Of a DNA stretch of 64,000 nucleotides, positions 62,023-64,000 are shown in pieces. Below the pieces are notes generated by a model. That model saw only the letters and a list, made by a program, of their open reading frames with translations. It had not been told where the DNA came from and searched no databases. Position 1 is the stretch's first letter. Each line of letters begins with the position of its first letter. Source of the DNA: Sciscionella marina DSM 45152 (GTDB lineage: Bacteria > Actinomycetota > Actinomycetes > Mycobacteriales > Pseudonocardiaceae); contig NZ_KB905393.1 in assembly GCF_000379465.1 (NCBI RefSeq), positions 30,625-94,624 of the forward strand. Direction: 5' to 3'. The position numbers and the translations under genes were made by a program.

Positions 62023-62169
62023 CGTGGCGGCGTCGACTGCACTGTCCACTTCGGGCACGGTCGCCTCGGGCAGCTCGGCGATCACCTCGCCGGTCGCGGC
62101 ATCGCGGGTGGCGAAGGTTTCGCCGCTTCCGCTGGTCCACTTGCCGCCGATGAATATTTCAGTACGCAC
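62023..62169 (-). pseudogene. N-terminal stub of an aldehyde dehydrogenase
   Basis: From GTG 62169, with AAAGGAGG upstream, the minus strand reads RTEIFIGGKWTSGSGETFAT, RDAATGEVIAELPEATVPEV and DSAVDAATAV, the standard opening of an ALDH. After 49 residues the frame changes to KKARTPHAPSRYE..., unrelated. The strong start signal suggests an active gene was cut recently. Confidence 0.7.
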
Positions 62170-62194
62170 GCTGGAGCCTCCTTTGGGTGCCGTA

Positions 62195-62358
62195 GGTCGG
62201 CTCCTCGCCACGGCACTTCGAGCCTGTTCGCGGCGTTCAACATCGCCGATGGCGCCGTCATCTCCGAACTACACCGTCGCCACCGCGCCAGTGAGTTCCG
62301 CAAGTTCCTCGTCGCCATCGACAAAGCCGTGCCCAACGAGCTGGATGTGCACTTGTGG
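62195..62358 (+). pseudogene. IS630-family transposase, left fragment
   Basis: Plus-strand frame GTSSLFAAFNIADGAVISEL, HRRHRASEFRKFLVAIDKAV and PNELDVHL is the middle of an IS630 transposase. It breaks at the IS3 insertion and resumes at about 63449 with HLVCDNLTIHKTPAI. The N-terminus is missing, joined instead to the region carrying the ALDH stub's ribosome site. Confidence 0.75.
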
Positions 62359-62400
62359 CCGGACCCTGTGAACTGGTCCACCTAGTCTGAGAGTCGATCT

Positions 62401-63082
62401 TCATCGGTGGGTGCAGGCCGCAGTATAGACGGCTGGGGGCTGGTAGCCGAGCGCTGAGTGGCGTCGGCGGTGGTTGTAGTCCTTTTTCCGGTCGCTGATC
62501 ACGACGCGGGCCTGGGCGAGGGGGCCAGAACATGTTGATGTTCAGGCATTCGTCGCGGACGCGGCTGTTGAACGACTCGACGTAGCCGTTGCGCCAGGGC
62601 TGGCCGGGTGGGATGAAGTGCAGGCCCACTTGTTCGCCGGCCCAGTCGGCCATCGCAGCACAGGCCAGTTCGGGTCCGTTGTCGCAGCGCAGCACGGCCG
62701 GATAGCCACGGTCAGCGGCCAGGCGGTCGAGCTCGTCGGTCAGGTCGTCGCTGGTGATGTTGCGCTCGACCAGCCCTCCGAGGCACTCCCTCGTGTGTTC
62801 GTCCACAATGGACACGATCTTGACGGGGCGGCCGTCGGTGGTGGCGTCGAACCAGAAATCGACCGCCCACACCCGGTTCGGGGCGTCGGCGACCGACAGG
62901 TTCGGCGCCGTGGTGGCACCGAGGCGTTTCCGGTGTCGGCGCCCGGGCACGCGTAGGCCTTCAGCGCGCCACAGGCGCTGGATCTTCTTGTGGTTGACGT
63001 TCCACCCCTCGGCGCGGGCGTCGTGGTACGCAGGACGGAATCCGCGCCGCGGATGGGTCTTGGCCCACGGCCGCCCGCCGGC
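62401..63082 (-). pseudogene. IS3-family orfB (integrase-core transposase), damaged
   Basis: The rve core is clear: NRVWAVDFWFDATTDGRPVK (Asp), VLRCDNGPELACAA (Asp), GQPWRNGYVESFNSRVRDEC (Glu). After LNINMFW the frame shifts, and the proper end AQARVVISDRKKDYNHRRRH, SALGYQPPAVYTAACTHR is read one base over, stopping at 62401. Upstream, only about 50 bases separate orfA's stop from the HPRRGFRPAY segment, so roughly 80 N-terminal residues normally present are deleted. Not functional. Confidence 0.78.
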
Positions 63083-63091
63083 GCTCCGGGC

Positions 63092-63373
63092 TTAGAAGTT
63101 TCCCTCCGCGATCTCCTTCAGCACCGCCTTCTGCAGCTCGGCGTCGGCCAGCAGCCGCTTGAGCGTGGCATTCTCCCGCTCCAGGTCCTTCAGCCGCTTG
63201 GCATCGTCGGCCTTCATCCCGCCGAACTGGTTACGCCACCGGTAGTAAGTCTGCTCCGAGACCTGCAGCTCACGGCACACGTCAGCGACGTCCTTGCCCT
63301 CATTGAGCAACCGATCCGCGGTCGCCAGCTTGCGCACGACCTGCTCCGGCGTGTGCTTCTTCCTCGTAGCCAT
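63092..63373 (-). CDS. IS3-family orfA (HTH protein)
   Basis: 93 residues from ATG 63373 (GGAAGG upstream). MATRKKHTPEQVVRKLATAD, then CRELQVSEQTYYRWRNQFGG as HTH and a leucine-zipper-like coil DAKRLKDLERENATLKRLLA. Ends at TAA 63092. Intact, but its orfB partner is damaged, so the element cannot transpose by itself. Confidence 0.82.
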   Translation of the reverse strand: MATRKKHTPEQVVRKLATADRLLNEGKDVADVCRELQVSEQTYYRWRNQFGGMKADDAKRLKDLERENATLKRLLADAELQKAVLKEIAEGNF

Positions 63374-63448
63374 CGTGAATTCGAGCCTTCCTGCCCACAG
63401 CATGGGCCGCAAGCCCCTCAAACAAGGTGGATCGATCAACCGGGGTCA

Positions 63449-63772
63449 CGCCACCTGGTCTGCGACAACCTCACCATCCACAAGACCCCGGCGATCAATA
63501 CCTGGTTGGCTAAACACCCACGCTTCCACGTGCACTTCACCCCGACCGGCTCCTTCTGGATCAACCAGGTCGAACGCTGGTTCGGCTACCTCACCAACCA
63601 GCTCATCCGCCGCGGCGTCCACAAAAGCGTTACCGCACTCGAAAAAGACGTCCGCGAATGGATCACCACTTGGAACCACGACCCGAAACCCTTCGTCCGG
63701 ACCAAGACAGCCGAGGAGATTCTCAACTCCCTATCCAAATATATGACGATGATTTCCGGTGCAGGACACTAG
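63449..63772 (+). pseudogene. IS630-family transposase, right fragment
   Basis: Continuation of the left fragment at 62195: HLVCDNLTIHKTPAINTWLA with the second Asp region, HFTPTGSFWINQVERWFGYL with the catalytic Glu, LIRRGVHKSVTALEKDVREW and the stop after SLSKYMTMISGAGH. It is 108 codons long and intact to the natural C-terminus. The two pieces together give about 160 residues of one transposase split by the IS3 element. Confidence 0.8.
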
Positions 63773-64000
63773 TGGGGCCTGTAACAGGTTCGGTGTTTTC
63801 GGCGTTGGTGGTTAGTACTTCTCGGCGGCCGGCCAGCGGTCACCGAACGTGTTCGCGAACGCGTTCAATGCGGGTTTCCACCGCATGGTCCACCGAGCCT
63901 GTCCCTTGCCCGTCGGATCGAGCGACCTCGTGACCAGATACAGACACTTTAACGCAGCCTGCTCCGTGGGGAAGTGACCTCGTGCCCGCACGGCCTTACG
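63773..64000 (-). mobile_element. IS256-family element, running out of the window
   Basis: From 63812 to the window end the minus strand encodes the C-terminus of an IS256 transposase: RKAVRARGHFPTEQAALKCL, YLVTRSLDPTGKGQARW, NAFANTFGDRWPAAEKY and stop TAA. The outer end GGGGCCTGTAACAGGTTCGG (63774-63793) has the look of an IS256 terminal repeat and begins directly after the IS630 stop. The rest lies beyond the window. Confidence 0.8.

Larger units (their letters stand above)
62361..63448. mobile_element. IS3-family element inserted in an IS630 transposase
   Basis: About 1.09 kb carrying orfA and a damaged orfB on the minus strand. Near the two ends are inverted repeats: TCCACCTAGTCTGAGAG (62377-62393) and, read from the other end, TCCACCTTGTTTGAGGG (63415-63431), 14 of 17 identical. 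Outer bases are GGACCC on the left and TGACCC (read inwards) on the right. The flanks are consecutive parts of one IS630 transposase. Exact ends and target duplication are uncertain. Confidence 0.7.

Noticed and set aside
1..64000. tRNA genes and CRISPR arrays
   Set aside because: I found no cloverleaf-like CCA ends and no regularly spaced direct repeats on reading the window, although a dedicated search would be more sensitive.

Overview
The window is GC-rich DNA from an actinomycete. Coding is dense, with GTG and occasional TTG starts, many 1-4 base stop/start overlaps and strong AGGAGG-type ribosome sites. The gene families (MMPL transporter, FprA-type ferredoxin reductase, many acyl-CoA dehydrogenases, P450s, SCP2 protein, DUF35-linked thiolase) suggest a Mycobacteriales/Pseudonocardiales relative such as Amycolatopsis or Saccharopolyspora. 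The genus is a guess. I saw no tRNA, rRNA or CRISPR array.

Layout. (1) 0-3.3 kb: the end of an MMPL transporter, a membrane-anchored PpiC isomerase, two tiny membrane proteins and an ECF-type sigma factor, all overlapping on the plus strand. (2) 3.3-8.3 kb: 7Fe ferredoxin fdxA, an MBL hydrolase, an aldehyde dehydrogenase, a zinc alcohol dehydrogenase and an IclR regulator. (3) 8.6-32.7 kb: a catabolic block. It holds acyl-CoA ligase, a 73-residue coupled ORF, P450, SCP2 protein, alcohol and aldehyde dehydrogenases and a GntR regulator. A tightly coupled operon follows: ACMSD-type amidohydrolase, class III extradiol dioxygenase, C-C hydrolase, Rieske oxygenase alpha and beta, SDR, two acyl-CoA dehydrogenases and a GMC oxidase. 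A thioesterase, Ohr, a second acyl-CoA ligase, ferredoxin reductase, thiolase, HSD10-type dehydrogenase and a third acyl-CoA dehydrogenase complete it. Read together, this looks like oxidation of an alkyl group to a carboxylate, dihydroxylation, meta-cleavage, decarboxylation and hydrolysis, with beta-oxidation of the released acid. That logic resembles p-cymene/p-cumate catabolism, but the substrate is inferred.

(4) 32.8-34.6 kb: a decayed IS630 transposase, then a TetR regulator facing an NTF2-fold gene across an apparently leaderless promoter. (5) 34.9-41.6 kb: two divergent NCS1 permeases with matching C-terminal cysteine clusters, then isochorismatase-type hydrolase, GntR/UTRA regulator, amidase and an AtzG/GatC-like small protein, which suggests uptake and hydrolysis of a ureide or amide. 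(6) 42.1-45.7 kb: P450, NTF2-fold protein, TetR and a DapB-like dehydrogenase. (7) 45.9-48.9 kb: a scar zone. It contains a 5'-less HTH-like frame, a deletion junction that beheaded an enoyl-CoA hydratase and a thiolase together, one intact enoyl-CoA hydratase, and remnants of a dihydroxyphthalate-decarboxylase-like gene and an amidohydrolase.

(8) 48.9-56.8 kb: a minus-strand operon of Dpp-type ABC importer and two DszA/NtaA-type flavin monooxygenases. (9) 57.5-59.5 kb: a 5'-truncated lipid-transfer thiolase, a DUF35 partner and an enoyl-CoA hydratase. (10) 59.5-64 kb: insertion-sequence debris (IS701, IS256, IS630 split by IS3, then an IS256 running off the window) around a WYL regulator, an NTF2-fold gene and an aldehyde dehydrogenase stub.

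The most useful non-gene signals are a 15-bp sequence shared by two catabolic promoters 7 kb apart, two long hairpins that overlap stop codons between convergent genes, and paired palindromes at the two TetR promoters.
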